Counted from the stretch's first letter, positions 11,507 to 24,441 are shown. The stretch: 64,000 nucleotides of DNA from Phoenix dactylifera (GCF_009389715.1 NC_052409.1:1838001-1902000), one strand, 5' to 3'. The notes: a model not told the origin generated them from the letters alone. Made by a program: numbers and translations.

Positions 11507-14500
11507 ATGAATTCAAGAAGGTATTTTTCCAACCCGTCTCGTATTCCATAACTTTGTTGCAAGATTATGGTATGTTAGCTTGATGATTTATAAGCTAGAT
11601 ATTTTATACTTCCTCAGGTTTATTCCTTTGTCTTATCTTAATATTTAATTGAATACCACTTGATTTTGTTTGTGGTGATATCTGAAGAAATGACTTCTGT
11701 CTTGGTGCCCAAGTTCTTGGTTTTTGAGTTGAATTGACACTTGGAAAACATGCCCTTGTTGATCTGAATTTGATTCAGACTGCATTTGGGATCGATTGTA
11801 AATTAGAGCAATGTGATAGCCATGGAGACCTGGATTGGAAAATAATGAGTGTTGAGCCCTAGCCTGAAGCTGATTCTGTTCTGTCTGGATCTGGGTACTT
11901 ATCCAATCCAATTGCATTTTCGGTTTTCTTTAATTTACCAGGCACATTGTTATATGTTAAAATCAGATGACTGGTTTTCACTCCAAAAAGATCTGAATGA
12001 TATCCAATAAAAACACAGAGTTATCAGATCTGAATGGGTTTTGGGTCTTATTTGCTGGGCTCAAATTCAAAATTTTTGGTTCAGAATTAGTTTGACCTGT
12101 AAAACTCCATTCCCTCCCTGAAATATATTGTGCTTTTTCATATTTAACTTATTCTCATCGAAAAATAATTTTCTCAAGATGCTTTTTTTCCCATTTTGAG
12201 AGAGCAATCTTACAAGTTTTCAGTCTTAGTAGCATTTTATGATGTGGCTGTCTTAGTTATGTGGTTGAATTTTGTCTAATTTGACATAATATTCATAATC
12301 CAATTTAGTTAATATTTTTCTTGATTCACTGCCTTTATTGTTTCTCAGTCAAAAGTTTTGTTGGCTATTGTTATGGTTAGGGACCTATGAAATTCATGGT
12401 GATAGTTGATTTTGTGTCTTAACTTTGAGAACTGTTTTCTCATAGAGTTGTATGTGCATGTGGAATTTGGTATATGAATTAAACATGTTTGTAATACCTA
12501 TGGGTGGTTAATATTATACTTCTCAGTAGTGACTAGTTCTACAACCACTGCCCATCACGGTTCAACTGTTGCATCTTAGGCTAATCTACATGATGTAAAA
12601 ACTTCAGTATAGTCATATTCTAATAACCAGAAAATGATGGTGTCTAGATTTCATCATAGTTTTTGGATAGCAATCTAAGTTTTGGCTATGAAATCATCCT
12701 TTTTTCCATGGGCCACCTTTTGAAATATTATACCAGTTATTTTTGTTTAGTAGTTTTGCACCTCATTCTTCAAAAGACAGAGAAATATGGAAAAAATATA
12801 GTTGGTATTACTCTTGAAAAATTGGGTATCTAATCAATTTTCATAACTTCAAAAGTTAAATTTTGGTGACATATGGTAGTGAATGATCATTTTAAAAGTT
12901 TTGAAATTAAATTTACAAGTGTTGGACTTTCAACCTACTAAAAAAAATGTGACGCCAAAGGAGCTGTTTAACTATTTTCAGTTATTTCAAGTGAAAAATA
13001 ATATATTTTGACATGTTAGACGAACCAAAATTGACCCCAAATTTTGGTCAGTTTGAGCTGAAACAGGCTAGTTTTGGCCAGTTCAGTCACAACTGACGCA
13101 AACTATTGATAGATGCTCTTTAAAATTCTATTTTAGTATTTATAATCATGTTAGATTCATTTTCTTAATCATTGAAATACATAGGTAATCAAGGTTCGCG
13201 GTACCGATGGTACCGACGTACCGGTCAGCTCCGGTAACGGTACGGTACCGGTGCCGAACCGAGCCGAACCGATACCGTACCGACGGGGCACATTCGGCCT
13301 GGTTTCGACCCCATAGTCGTTTTTTTTTTTTTTGGAGTTCTTTCACTTTTGGATTTTTTTTGATGTTTTTATGTTTAGGTTTAATGTTAAAAGTAGATGA
13401 TGCAACTTATTACTTCCAAATGATTCAAATAATGAGATGAAGAACATAAAATATTTTCAAATTAAGATACAATCAATTACATACATTTAAAGCACTCTCG
13501 AATATCTAAAATCGGGTTGAGTGGCACTTTGAAAAGTGCCCCAGTGTGGCACTTTTGAAAGTGCCAGCCTCTGGCCAGCGCTGTGGCATTTTCAAAGTGC
13601 CACAGCGCTGGCACTATTTTTCAGAAGCGAACCGGCTCGGTTCGCACCGGTTCGAGCTCATACCGGTGCTCGGTTCGCACCAGTTCACACATGTACCGGT
13701 GCGAACCGAGCCGGTTCGCACCGGTACGAGGCTCAAACCAAACGGTTCCGACCCATATTGGGTCCGAACCGTTTTATACCCCTGTACCGGACCGGTGCGG
13801 CTCGGTACCGGTCCGGTACGGGCTGAACCGATCGGTACAGGTCGGTTCAGCAGACCTTGTAGGTAATAGAGTATCAATTTCTGTTCATTTTTTGTTTCTT
13901 ATTCTCGAGTTAAAAGAGGAGATATTAAATATAAGCCTTGATGGACCAAGGCCTCCAGAAAAACCTTATTATTGTACTTTGTAGAGAGTAAAGACTAATG
14001 TGAACAAGTGGATGCAGCATAGTTCACAAAAATAATACCTTTTATATGTAACATCTGACAAATGCATACACTTGACTACATAGAGTCAGCCTCAAAAATA
14101 TGGGGGAAAAATTGCCCAAAATTCAATATTGAACATCAATTGTTTAAAAACTCATTACATTTCATATTAATTCACCGAATAAAAATATTAGTATACCTAA
14201 TTTCACTTCACATGCAATATGAACTTCAGCCTTAAATTATATAAACCACAGAGAATCCATAGGACAAATAATTTAAATTGTTGCATAATAACTTTTGTTG
14301 GTTTCTTTTATTTTTCTTTTTTATTATTTTTTTTTACTGCAACTCTGAAACTTGGAGTGAATTTTCCAAAACCGTTAAAACTACCAAAACCGAATCTCTA
14401 TCCAAGGACCGAAACTGAGTTTCAAAACCTTGTTTCCAACTAATTGAACACTTTTTTTCTTTCTTCCTTTTCTTCTTCTTCTTTTTTTTCCCTTCTGGGT

Positions 14501-17492
14501 TAGAGCTATTTAGTTATTAAAGGAGTATTAATTCCTGCAAGATAATATACCTGTTACTAATTATGGAATTTTATTGATTACAGGGATTATCGTAGCACCA
14601 GAGCTGCTCTTTTTGATGGCATTGAAGAGGGTGGAATCCGAGCTTCATCCTACAGCTCTCATGAAATTGATGAACATGAAAATGATCAAGCTGTTGAAGG
14701 GCTACAAGATAGAGTCAATATTCTAAAGAGAGTAAGTTATAATCCATTATGTGACTGCATGTACTGTAAGTTGATACCAGAACTTAAGAAAAATAATTTG
14801 CACATTTGAATAAATATGAATGATGCAATGATTGGAGAGATATTTCTGCACTAGTTTAATATGTTCTATTATAGTTTAGTTCGCTAAGTATATTTCTATC
14901 TTCTGTTCTGTTTCAACACATTAATTATCCAAGAACAATTATTTGGTTCAAGGTCTTTCTGTTGGCTCAGACACAAAATATATCAATTTGCTACATTTAT
15001 GAATTTACTTATATATATAATTCCTTTGCAGATTTTGTTGTATATGAAACTTGTACACATCTTCTAGATATAAACTCTGATATCTCATCATGTTTCACCT
15101 CAAATAGCGAACATTTTCTGATGCATTACCATGGCATGACCTTTTATTCCCTTGTCATGCAATTTTCTAAGCTTGGTCAGTCTTGTTAGAGTTAGATTCA
15201 AGTTGAATTTTATGGCAGATGCCTGGGTAGTTTGTGCATGCTGATATAGTTTATACTGTGATTTTAAGGCTTGCCCAAGAACCGCCCCATGATTAGCTTT
15301 TGCTGAAGTCATGGTGAGGATCACTGTCCTATAGATTTAGAGGTATAATGTTCATACATCTTAGTTGAAGCTGAAGGAGGTGCACCATAGAATGGATAAA
15401 TGTGTTCGTTGTTGCATGTAGTTGATTACTATACTTTTGAAGGGACTGTGTTGAAAATAAACATGAAGAGAACAGTTTTATTGGTGAACTTGATATATTT
15501 GTGAAATTCTTTTGAGTTGACAACATCATTGTTTTGATAGGTCCGATGAGTACTCAATGATTTGTGAATAGAACTGTATGAATTATATATACACAACAAT
15601 AGGGGAAAATTTGATGTTATATGGGATTGCTATTAGTTTGGTTATTTTACCTCACTTCATATTGCAAGCATACTAAGCTATTTCTAAGTTTGAGATTTGC
15701 TATTAGTTGGCTGAAGTTTGCACCCTCTAAGTGGTGGGCTGGACCGGTGCTTCATGAGATTACTAGTCTCACTGGAATTTGTGTCTATTCCTTGCTGGAT
15801 GATGTCCGTGCAGTTATTTGCTTTCTGTTCTTATGTCCTAAGTTCTCCTTGTTTCCAAATTTCTTTACTACCTTTTTAGATCAAACCAAGTTTTTGCAGC
15901 CGTGGCATATCCAACCAAAATATATTAGCCAGGGCTATCTTAATTGGTATTCAGTAATGAAGTGGAAGATCATCCAAGATTTTAGATTAGAAGACCTATC
16001 ATAGTTCATTGAGGATCCATCTTTTGGAGCAGACGTTGAAGCCTATCGACAAGCAAAAGTTAAGTGCATTAACTTGGACAGTATTAGGTAGGCCTGGAGT
16101 TTAAGCTGAATCAACAGAGTGATTTTTTATGCCTGATACATGATCAGAACTTGTTCTTTCTCAATATCAATTAACTTTTTTCCTTCCATATCTGGAGTCA
16201 TGCCCAGCCTTCTCCTAAACATACTTGTTCTATTGGTGAATGGTTTGTTTTGACTTGATATGGGGGAGGCAAATAAAACCTTCAGAAGTTTATTTTCGTT
16301 TTTCTGCTTTCTTCTTGACCAGAGTGTGAAAGGTTAATATAGGTGAGGATTGGGGAATGGGGAGTATGTCGAACATTCTATGGGGCGAGAGGTATGGCTT
16401 GTATGCAGTTTGCACTATGCATAACATCTATCCTGAAAGGTGGTGCATGATTTCATGAGACTAGATAGCGAAATAGACTTCAAGATTGCGGCATGAAGGT
16501 TCGGATTCCTTTTATTGCATGAAAATAAGACAATTTCTTTGTCATCATCTTGATTGAATGTTCAACAAGCATTTCTGTGGCATCTGTTTGATGGAACAGA
16601 GTAATCTACTTGTGCCTTAAGGGGTAGAAGACAGAAAAATTTTGATTTTGGGTGGACGGTGTGGCAGATCGGTAATTAGTACTTGTGTGTTGTTTGATTT
16701 ATGTGATTCAAGCAACCTTATGATCTTGTTCTGATCAAAGGAATCTGTTCTATGGTTTATATCTTGCTGGTTCATGTGACTTAGCCTGATAAATATTTTT
16801 GATACACCCTAAAACTTGAGCTTCATCAACCATTGTCTGTATTGGCTTTTCTGGAGCCTTAGCTTCACTTCAAGCCTGATGTTGTGTACTTGTGAATGTC
16901 AGTGCAGTTAGTTTTACTTTAAGCCTCCCCTTTTGTTCTCTTGAAGTTTGTGACAGTATATAGTTGTTTGGCAACTTGACCTGTTCTAATTCTTGCATTT
17001 TATATGTTATATGGCAACGGCTGATATTTTTATTTTAAAAAAATGGCAGTTGACAGGTGATATACATGAAGAGGTTGAGAGTCATAATCATATGCTTGAC
17101 CGAATGGTACCTAGTTTATATAGCTATCTCTGCTTGTCCGCCCCTCCTCCTTTTTCTGTCACTCACTCACTACAGACTCACACAGAAAGAGAGAGACACA
17201 GAGGGAGAGCTTGCACTAGCATGACAAATTAACATCTTGGTAATATTTGCTTTATGCATCCAGGGCAACGATATGGACACATCTAGGGGAATCCTCTCTG
17301 GAACGATGGATCGATTCAAGACGGTATTTTAGATAAAACATATTATGCTATCTTTCTCTTCTTTTTTCTGCTCTGCTGATTTTGTTGAGCTGTATCTATC
17401 AGGTTTTTGAGACCAAATCAAGTCGCAGAATGGCTACGCTTGTGGTGTCTTTTCTGGCTCTCTTCTTGCTCATATATTACTTGACCAAGTAG
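11507..17492 (+). CDS. BET11: BET1-like Qc-SNARE (AtBET11/BS14a type)
   Basis: Five coding exons join in frame: 11507-11520, 14584-14731, 17050-17106, 17264-17323 and 17403-17492 (stop TAG), 122 residues. The first coding exon is only 14 nt (ATGAATTCAAGAAG then GTATTT) and supplies MNSR plus two bases of Arg5. The protein has the plant BET1 signature RAALFDGIEEGGIRAS (11-26), a coiled SNARE motif around residues 40-95 (GLQDRVNILKR, DIHEEVESHNHMLDRMGNDM) and a C-terminal membrane anchor (about 103-120, LVVSFLALFLLIYYL) ending three residues later. BET1 proteins are Qc-SNAREs in ER-to-Golgi vesicle fusion. The leader from about 10700 to 11506 probably contains at least one intron, with a likely acceptor AATAG just before 11500. 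The 3.06-kb intron 11521-14583 carries a hAT-like insertion. Confidence 0.95.
13190..13859. mobile_element. hAT-like non-autonomous transposon, GTACC family, copy 1
   Basis: The ends are CAAGGTTCGCGG and CAGCAGACCTTG, imperfect terminal inverted repeats (9 of 12). They are flanked by a perfect 8-bp target duplication, TAGGTAAT at 13182-13189 and 13860-13867. Eight-bp duplications and CA-G-type ends are the hAT hallmark. The 670-bp interior is packed with GGTACCG and CCGAACC words plus a hairpin at 13574-13612 and encodes no transposase. It lies in the first coding intron of the BET1-like gene. Confidence 0.85.
13574..13612. repeat. 15-bp perfect inverted repeat (hairpin)
   Basis: GCCAGCGCTGTGGCA at 13574-13588 pairs exactly with TGCCACAGCGCTGGC at 13598-13612 across a 9-base loop, inside the hAT-like element. 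Smaller palindromes GGCACTTT/AAAGTGCC lie just upstream (about 13527-13564). Confidence 0.9.
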
Positions 17493-20400
17493 CAACCATA
17501 GCTTTTTTTCTTAAGCTACTACAGGTAGCTTTGTGAAGAACTTAAAAAGACACCCTTAATTCTGTCAATGTTGGGATTCTCATAACAATATCAGTGTGTA
17601 TAGTATTTCCTGTGCAAATCGACAAATGTCAACATATAAGATCTAGGTTGCTGGTATCCTGTTTGCTAGAGAACCTTTACTTTGTGAATCCTTTTTCTTC
17701 ATCATTTGCCGTAGTTGTATGATGGTGCATGCGCTCGTTCAATCTTATGCTGGCTGTGCCAAGAGGTAGTAAAGGCATCCGGCTGTATGTGGCCGAAATT
17801 CCAAAGGCCTCAAATTGATCCGCCATGATTCTCGTGAAGAAGGGTCCTTTGAAGTCATTGTTATATAATCATATTCAGGCCATCACATATTGGAATTGTT
17901 TGTACAATCATGGGCTGGTTTGTTGACGTGTTACTGTTGAACTCGTGGTCAACCACCAAGGAAAAAGAATTAAAGCATGAAGCATGAGAAGGGTCAACAA
18001 ACTTCAATATCTTTGGGGGGCTTAAGCTTTTTGATACCCTGATGTGGAAGTTTTGACTCTCTAGGCGGTAAGCTTTCATCCTTCATTGGCAGTTTGGATA
18101 AGCAATGCTTGCCGGCTCATTTACCATATTTGGCCTATATGTACAGATGAACAAAGACAACGAACTCGAGGCAGGGGGGTCAGGGGTAATAAGCTGTCTA
18201 GTGCACGCCAGCAAAATCTTTTCACTGTTTGGTGTCTTTGCTGCCTCCCGGACAGGGTGCACAGTTTGGGTGCTCTGCAGGTTCTTTTGCAAGCTTCGAC
18301 ACTAATTGCTGGATTTTTTAAGACTCTATTATATAAAAGTTGTGCATGGTTTCTTAAAACACTTTTCTTGAGCGAACATGGTTTCTTATACTCTATTCTA
18401 CATGACATCCTTGATTGCTCTTGTTTTGACATCAAGTTACCTTGCTATAGCAGATGCTTGGATGGAAAAATAGAGTTGCTCCTGCTTGAATCAAACATTC
18501 TTCAAGCTTCTTTCAGATCCTTGATACCAACCAAAGCCTAAGTTTGTTAAGTTCAGGTCTCAGGCTTTCACTTTTCAACATTTTATTTAATTGACTTGAC
18601 ACAATCCTATGGATTTTGAAGAGAGGGGGGAGGGACAATGGAGAGGTCTTAGGCAGGCAGGCAGAGGTAGCTACTTCTCTCGTGGAGGTGGGAAAGATAA
18701 TGCTAAGACAAATAATGTCTGAATTCTACGGAATTTGATTTGTATCATCTTTTTGCGCACATCTGCCTCTCCTCATGTGCCTCTTACCCGTGCCACTGTA
18801 TCATTTAAGTTAGGAATGTCGCTCACAGCACCATCTATTGAGTTTGACAACGCTTAGGTTATCCATTTCATGAAAGCTGTGCCACTAATTTATTCCAGCC
18901 GTGCCTTTTTATTTGTTTATTTACTTTTTGGTTATGAGTGCTGGAGGCCAAGTGGAAATTTAATAGTGAAGCATATGAGAGGATCTCTTAGTTGGGGAGC
19001 CGTTGAACTTGCAAGTTGTGCCAGGGACCACCATTTTTAGGAATCTCAAAGTTGTATATTGTTGACATTTTCCCATGAAGCATTATATTCCGTTGCATAG
19101 CATATGCTTAACTTTGTGAGGCCATTAGATACTCGAATAAATGGGTGGATGAAGGAAGCTTTCCAAAGTTTCAATGACTCAGCTTGGCAAAATATTCATC
19201 TATATTTTGTGGCCAACCATTTTGATCATTGTGGAATGCTAAGGATTTATGTTTTAAAATTTATTGGTATCTTGATATAAGTTTTTATTCGAACTAATTT
19301 ATGTTTAATCTTTTGGAATAAAATCTTAGGAGTTGGCCAAATGATGTACGTTTGTATTCCGCAGAACATTTTAGTTTCCAACATTTTGGTAAAAGATGTA
19401 ACAAAATGTTGGAATTGGACATTGGTAAGCACCAACAATGTAAGGCAAATCCTCCAGAAACCGTAGAGTTTGTTGTTTTAATTAGCTAGATCAGGATGCT
19501 GTATATTACCAAACTATCCTACTTATGTTGGTAGAATTGAATGACAACTAAAAATTATGGTACATTTCATCGACCAAAGCTTTCTAGATTCTTAGGTTTG
19601 TCTCCAACAGCATCTATCACAGATAGGCAATGAGAATACAACATAAAACCTGAGCAAAATCCTCCAGCTGCGCCGGATACCTACCAGATTTTATTTTGAT
19701 GTTTCATGCCAACAAAAATATTATGTGGCCTGAGGAAGTTGATTTAAATTGGTGGAGTTGATGTGATACAAGAACGCAATTGAATATTAAATTGATAGGT
19801 CAACATTGATAAGCCTAAAGAATTTTTCATGTGCACATAACCGGTGCGCCAATGCATTTTCTATTCATGAGGGCTTAGTTTTAAATGGAAGAAAACTTCC
19901 TATAATTTCTTAGCCTATCTAATTCTGCCATGTACCAATACATACAAAAAATTCCTAGAATTAACTTTGGTGGTATCAAGTTGGCTGTGGACAAAATTAT
20001 TTTCCTATCATATCCAAGGATCTTCTATCGTATGCACTGTGTATTCATGTGATAATAGTGCTGTAAGAATGCAATTGACCTTTTTCTTTTGAGAAATTAC
20101 AGTAGGGCCTCCCTACTTTAAGTTGTTATGTCTTGAATAATGATAACTGCATCATCTTGATGATATTTCTCCAAGTTATGTCCAAATTTGTTCTTATTGA
20201 ATAATTCTACCTTATATGTGAAATTTTGCCTATAAGTTTGTGTTTCGAACTTACTGATATAATCTTATGCATTGGTCTTATAGGGATTTCACTTTATAGG
20301 CATGACAAGATATGAGGGGAAGCTATTTATTTAATTGGACAAGTGCAGGTAAGGAAGATGAAAAGGCAAGGTCGATGCAAAAGCATAGAAATTTCTATAT

Positions 20401-21070
20401 TAGGTTCAAGTAAGCAATTAAATAATGCAGGCTTTGGGGTGTTCTATGTAATTGCTTGTAACCAAACTAACACTATGCAGCTGTAGTAGAATAATATGTT
20501 ACTTACAAGAAAAAAAAGTTGGAATAATGTAGAGTTTGACATCTCCCCATTCACTTATTTTTTTACCTCTTTAAGTGTTGGTCTCAGACAGGCACTTCAC
20601 TGAACTTTGTACTGATTCAAGAATGGCAAGCTCCATCTACAACTAAAATATAATGATAGATGCAATACTTTTATAGGCTTTACTTTGCAGATAACTAAAA
20701 CATAATGGGAAGTAATTGGAAATGATTGGTGCAATCCCTTTTAGTTTTCATATAGGAAACTTGAAGGCATCACTAACTACGTTGTCTCTCTCTCTCTCTA
20801 AAACAATTATTTTACTACTCCTCATTGAAATAGATAAAGAAGTGCCTGATTAATAGTTACACTTTCTTATTTTTTTTTTGAAGGCTGTGAGACAAGGGAG
20901 AGCCATGAAGGTTCGCTCTGTGGTGGGTTAAAAGTAGTAGGAAACTCGAAAGAAAGTAAACAAACAAAATAGGTCCTCCGTTTGATGTGCGTGCGTGCGT
21001 ACGGTTGGGATGTCGAAGTTTTAGAAAGAGACGCGCTCTCCACCTGCCCCCTGGCACGCGTTCCTACAAA

Positions 21071-21196
21071 AAACCCTAATTTCCACCACACTCTCCTCTA
21101 CTCCTGTACCACCTCCAACGCAAGTTCATGGCACCCACCTGCCTTCCCATCACCAACGTCGCCACCAACTCAACCAAAAAAAAAAAAAAAAGTTAG
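21071..21196 (+). pseudogene. Possible truncated gene start
   Basis: A telo box (AAACCCTAA, 21071-21079) is followed by CT/CA-rich leader-like sequence. An ATG at 21128 opens 16 codons with mostly C at the third position (MAPTCLPITNVATNST, transit-peptide-like), then a 16-A run and a stop at 21194-21196. It looks like the 5' end of a gene cut off at the A run. I do not recognise the family and it may be chance. Confidence 0.25.
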
Positions 21197-22163
21197 ATGA
21201 TCGAGCTGAAAAATTTATGGGTTGGACTAGTATAACGAGCAGAAGAATTTTATTTTTTTTTAGATTTGAGCCATCTCACTTCAAAATTATTTCTGGATAT
21301 TTATGAATATAAGTCTATCCCAACTTATGAACTTATTATTTTGCTGGCTGTATTGGCTCAATTCATGAATCTCATAATTAAGATTTCCAGCCTAATCATC
21401 TGAACAAGCCTTAAACAATACAACAAAACTTTCCATAGATTACTTTCCTCAATCAAAATCTTTTATGGTGTTGCTCATGCAAGGCCAAGTGTCATGCATT
21501 CTTGGATGGCTATCGTTAAAAGAGATGGACGGCCATCAAACAATACATACCGTATATGATACGGAATGTATTTGTAGACTGTCTTTTTTAATGGTGGTCC
21601 ATTATTTTATGCCCATCCACTTAGGGTTTTTTTTTTTATTGAACAAGAAGAGAGAAGATTATTCATTGAGTCTGGATCTTCTATGGTGCATATATTGCAC
21701 TGCAAAAGGCCATGCATATTTGCATGGGCGACACATCGCCCATCTTAGAGATGAACGGCTGTTGCCCGGTACGCTGCCGCGAGGAAATGGCTGGGTGCCA
21801 AAGACTCTGATTGCCTGGTTCATTTCCAAGATTGAGGACGTGTCGACCATTTAAATATGCAAAGCCCTCTGCGATGCAAGACACACTGCATAGGATCCCT
21901 CCAACACCAGCTCCTAGAAATATTATAATAATAGGTGACCAAAAATATTAAAGAAAAGCAATCCTTTTCCTTGGTCTCCCATAATGGTACCTCTTTCTAG
22001 CTGTTGAAACTTCTTTTCCCTGATACAAGGCATAGATAATAATCCTTCTTCCTCTTAGCCCTTCCTCCTGAAGTTCTCCTACAGACAAAAGCTAATTAAG
22101 CCCCTTTTCTCTTCTTCTTCTTCTTCTCCAGAGGGCTTTCTTTCTTTCCTCAATATTTGATTC

Positions 22164-22216
22164 ATGTCCCCATGCTTAGGGAGATGAAAGGCAGATTAGG
22201 AGGAGAAGGAAAATAA
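22164..22216 (+). promoter_or_regulatory. Two short uORFs in the AHL leader
   Basis: ATGs at 22164 and 22172 open frames of 8 and 15 codons including stops, ending at 22187 and 22216. They would precede the CTG at 22305 if transcription starts upstream, as the CT-rich tract at 22100-22130 suggests. Confidence 0.4.
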
Positions 22217-22304
22217 AAATAAACGAAGTAGAGGGGACTAAAGTCGCTATAAGAGGAGGAAGAAAAGAAGAAGAAGAAGACACTCCTCTCTCTATACCGG
22301 CAAG

Positions 22305-23105
22305 CTGGCGAACCATTGGTGGCCTGGCCACTTGGGCCTCCCTGGAGCCGAGCCGGCCTCCATCTCCCCCGGTACCAAGAACCAGGAGACACCCCCGAAA
22401 GAAGCTGATCCAAGCGGCAGCGCCACCGCTCCCAACGATGACGAGGAGAGGGAGAACAGCAGCGAGCCAAAGGAGGGCGACGTCGTGGCCAGCACCCGCA
22501 GGCCCCGTGGCCGGCCTCCAGGTTCCAAGAACAAGCCCAAGCCCCCCATTTTCATAACCCGGGACAGCCCCAACGCCCTCCACAGCCATGTCATGGAGGT
22601 CCAAGGTGGTGCAGATGTTGCCGACGCCATCGCCCAGTTTGCTCGCCGCCGCCAGCGCGGCGTCTGCGTGCTCAGCGGCGCCGGCATAGTCGCCAACGTA
22701 GCGCTCCGCCAACCATCCGCTCCGGGTTCCGTGGTGGCCCTCCATGGCCGGTTCGAGATCCTGTCCCTCACGGGGACGTTCCTGCCGGGCCCTTCACCAC
22801 CAGGGTCTACTGGGCTGACGGTGTACCTCGCCGGCGGGCAGGGGCAGGTGGTGGGGGGTAGTGTCGTGGGCTCCCTGATTGCTGCAGGACCCGTTATGGT
22901 GGTCGCGTCGACGTTCGCAAACGCAACCTACGAGAGGTTGCCATTAGAGGAGGAGGAGGGACCAGGGCAGCTGCCAGGCGGGTCGGCGCTGGGGATGGCT
23001 GGAGGCAGCGGCCCCGGTGGCCTTCCTGACCCCTCGGCTCTGCCCATCTTCAATTTGGGCCACGACGCCTTTGCATGGGCTCACGCGCGGCCGCCGCCGT
23101 ACTAA
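22305..23105 (+). CDS. AT-hook nuclear-localized (AHL) protein, clade A, CTG at start
   Basis: The intronless frame encodes 266 residues to the TAA at 23103-23105. It has one AT-hook [17 protein letters not shown] and then the PPC/DUF296 domain ([21 protein letters not shown] to [15 protein letters not shown]), with the [12 protein letters not shown] motif. The tail ends in [10 protein letters not shown], usual for clade A. AHL proteins bind the minor groove of AT-rich DNA, form trimers through the PPC domain and repress growth and flowering genes. Clade A members begin MANRWW-; here the equivalent codons are CTG GCG AAC CAT TGG TGG (22305-22322), so the start codon position reads CTG, with A at -3 and G at +4. 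No in-frame ATG lies between the upstream stop (22239) and the Met after the AT-hook. Possibilities are CUG initiation, a broken start codon or a sequencing error. The third-position GC bias is strong and distinct from neighbours. Confidence 0.9.
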   Translation: MANHWWPGHLGLPGAEPASISPGTKNQETPPKEADPSGSATAPNDDEERENSSEPKEGDVVASTRRPRGRPPGSKNKPKPPIFITRDSPNALHSHVMEVQGGADVADAIAQFARRRQRGVCVLSGAGIVANVALRQPSAPGSVVALHGRFEILSLTGTFLPGPSPPGSTGLTVYLAGGQGQVVGGSVVGSLIAAGPVMVVASTFANATYERLPLEEEEGPGQLPGGSALGMAGGSGPGGLPDPSALPIFNLGHDAFAWAHARPPPY

Positions 23106-24441
23106 GGGAAGGAGACAGCGCTGACAAGGGAGGAAGCATGAAATATCCGAGGAGGAATGGAGTCATGGCCATTAACACATGTAGATGGATGGAGTGAGTG
23201 CTCAGGGTGAGCTCTTATTTTATGTCTTATTAAGAAATAGTCTGTAGACTGGATGTGGTATTAAGTACTGATCTTTTACAAGTCCTTGTACTCCTAACAA
23301 AGGCTGCAAGCATAATGATGCTGTCATGATTGTTTGGAGATTTTGTTTGTGATGAAGGGGATTGTAGGGGACATCAAGAAAAACTTTCTGAAGCCTTAAA
23401 TTGTGTTGCTAGCTAGTCATCCTGATATGATTTCTGATCCCTCTTTAGGGTTCTACTTCTGCTACAAAGACTAGATGCAGCACATCTATCTAAAGCCAAG
23501 ATCCCCTTTTCAACTCATGCCTCAGACCTTCAAGTGTTTTTGTTCAATCTATTTCCCTTGTTTCCTCTTTTTGTTTTTAGAAGGATGACCAATTCATAAA
23601 GAATGAATAACATAGATTTTTTTGGAATTTCGAGTATAGATAAGGTATCACGAGGTCTTCTATTTTTTTTTTTCTTTTTTCTTTCTCTTTATCCAAACTA
23701 GACTGATAAAAATCACTCAAAAAACTAGACTGATAAAAGATTAGGGATTGTTAATCTGCGTGGTAGCCGATTGAAGCATATACAAGACTAGTTCTTTTTT
23801 AACATGATACTCCTTTTTTTTTTTGTCTAAATAGTGTTACATAGATTTGCTTGTTGACATATCTCAATAATGATTCAGGCTGAGTTAACCATACTTCAAT
23901 TTTTTCGAAAAAGTAATATTCAGCATATGTCGTTGAGAATAGTACCATACTGCACACAAAAAGCAATCTTAAACAAATAGCTTGCAGTACAATGTCTTGG
24001 CAAGGGAAAGACACAGATAATCAAGTCAACTATGAATGTATATATAGCGAGGATGGCCAATAATGGCTGGAAATTATCCTATGAATTATGTTGTAACAAA
24101 TGCAAAATAAAAAATACATGCTTTTAGCAAGCCCTAACTTTATGGAATTAACTTCCAACTAGTAATGATCTGTATATTAATTCCCTCTGCCAGTCATGCA
24201 ACATATATAGGATGGCTACCCCCTCATATGGTTCAGAATTCAAGCTACATCTCAACAATCACAAACCGAAAATGATATCATAGAAGTTGATTTTAGAATA
24301 AGTTGCAAATATTGTCAGCTTTTTTAACCTTGTCTGGAGAAATATTTCTATTGCTGGTTTTAATTGATAATAAATTAATAAGAAAAAGACATGGTCAGCT
24401 TAGTCAATAGAAACTGGCTTAGTTTCTTCCTGCTGATGAGG

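Larger units (their letters stand above)
17493..22304. other. 4.8-kb intergenic region
   Basis: The BET1-like 3' UTR should occupy the first few hundred bases. The rest is AT-rich, with a GC-richer leader-like stretch at 21040-21196 (separate entry) and the probable AHL promoter and leader from about 21950. The open frames near 18086-18541 and 21465-21854 match no family I know. Confidence 0.5.

Noticed and set aside
13207-13984. Arg/Thr/Gly-rich frames around 13.2-14.0 kb
   Set aside because: Translations of GGTACC/CCGAACC words inside a hAT-like element.
22332-22334. TTG as start of the AHL gene
   Set aside because: Family alignment places the start nine codons upstream at the CTG followed by ANHWW.
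22176-22771. Long antisense frames over the AHL gene
   Set aside because: These are shadows of a GC-rich, codon-biased gene; there is no recognisable domain.
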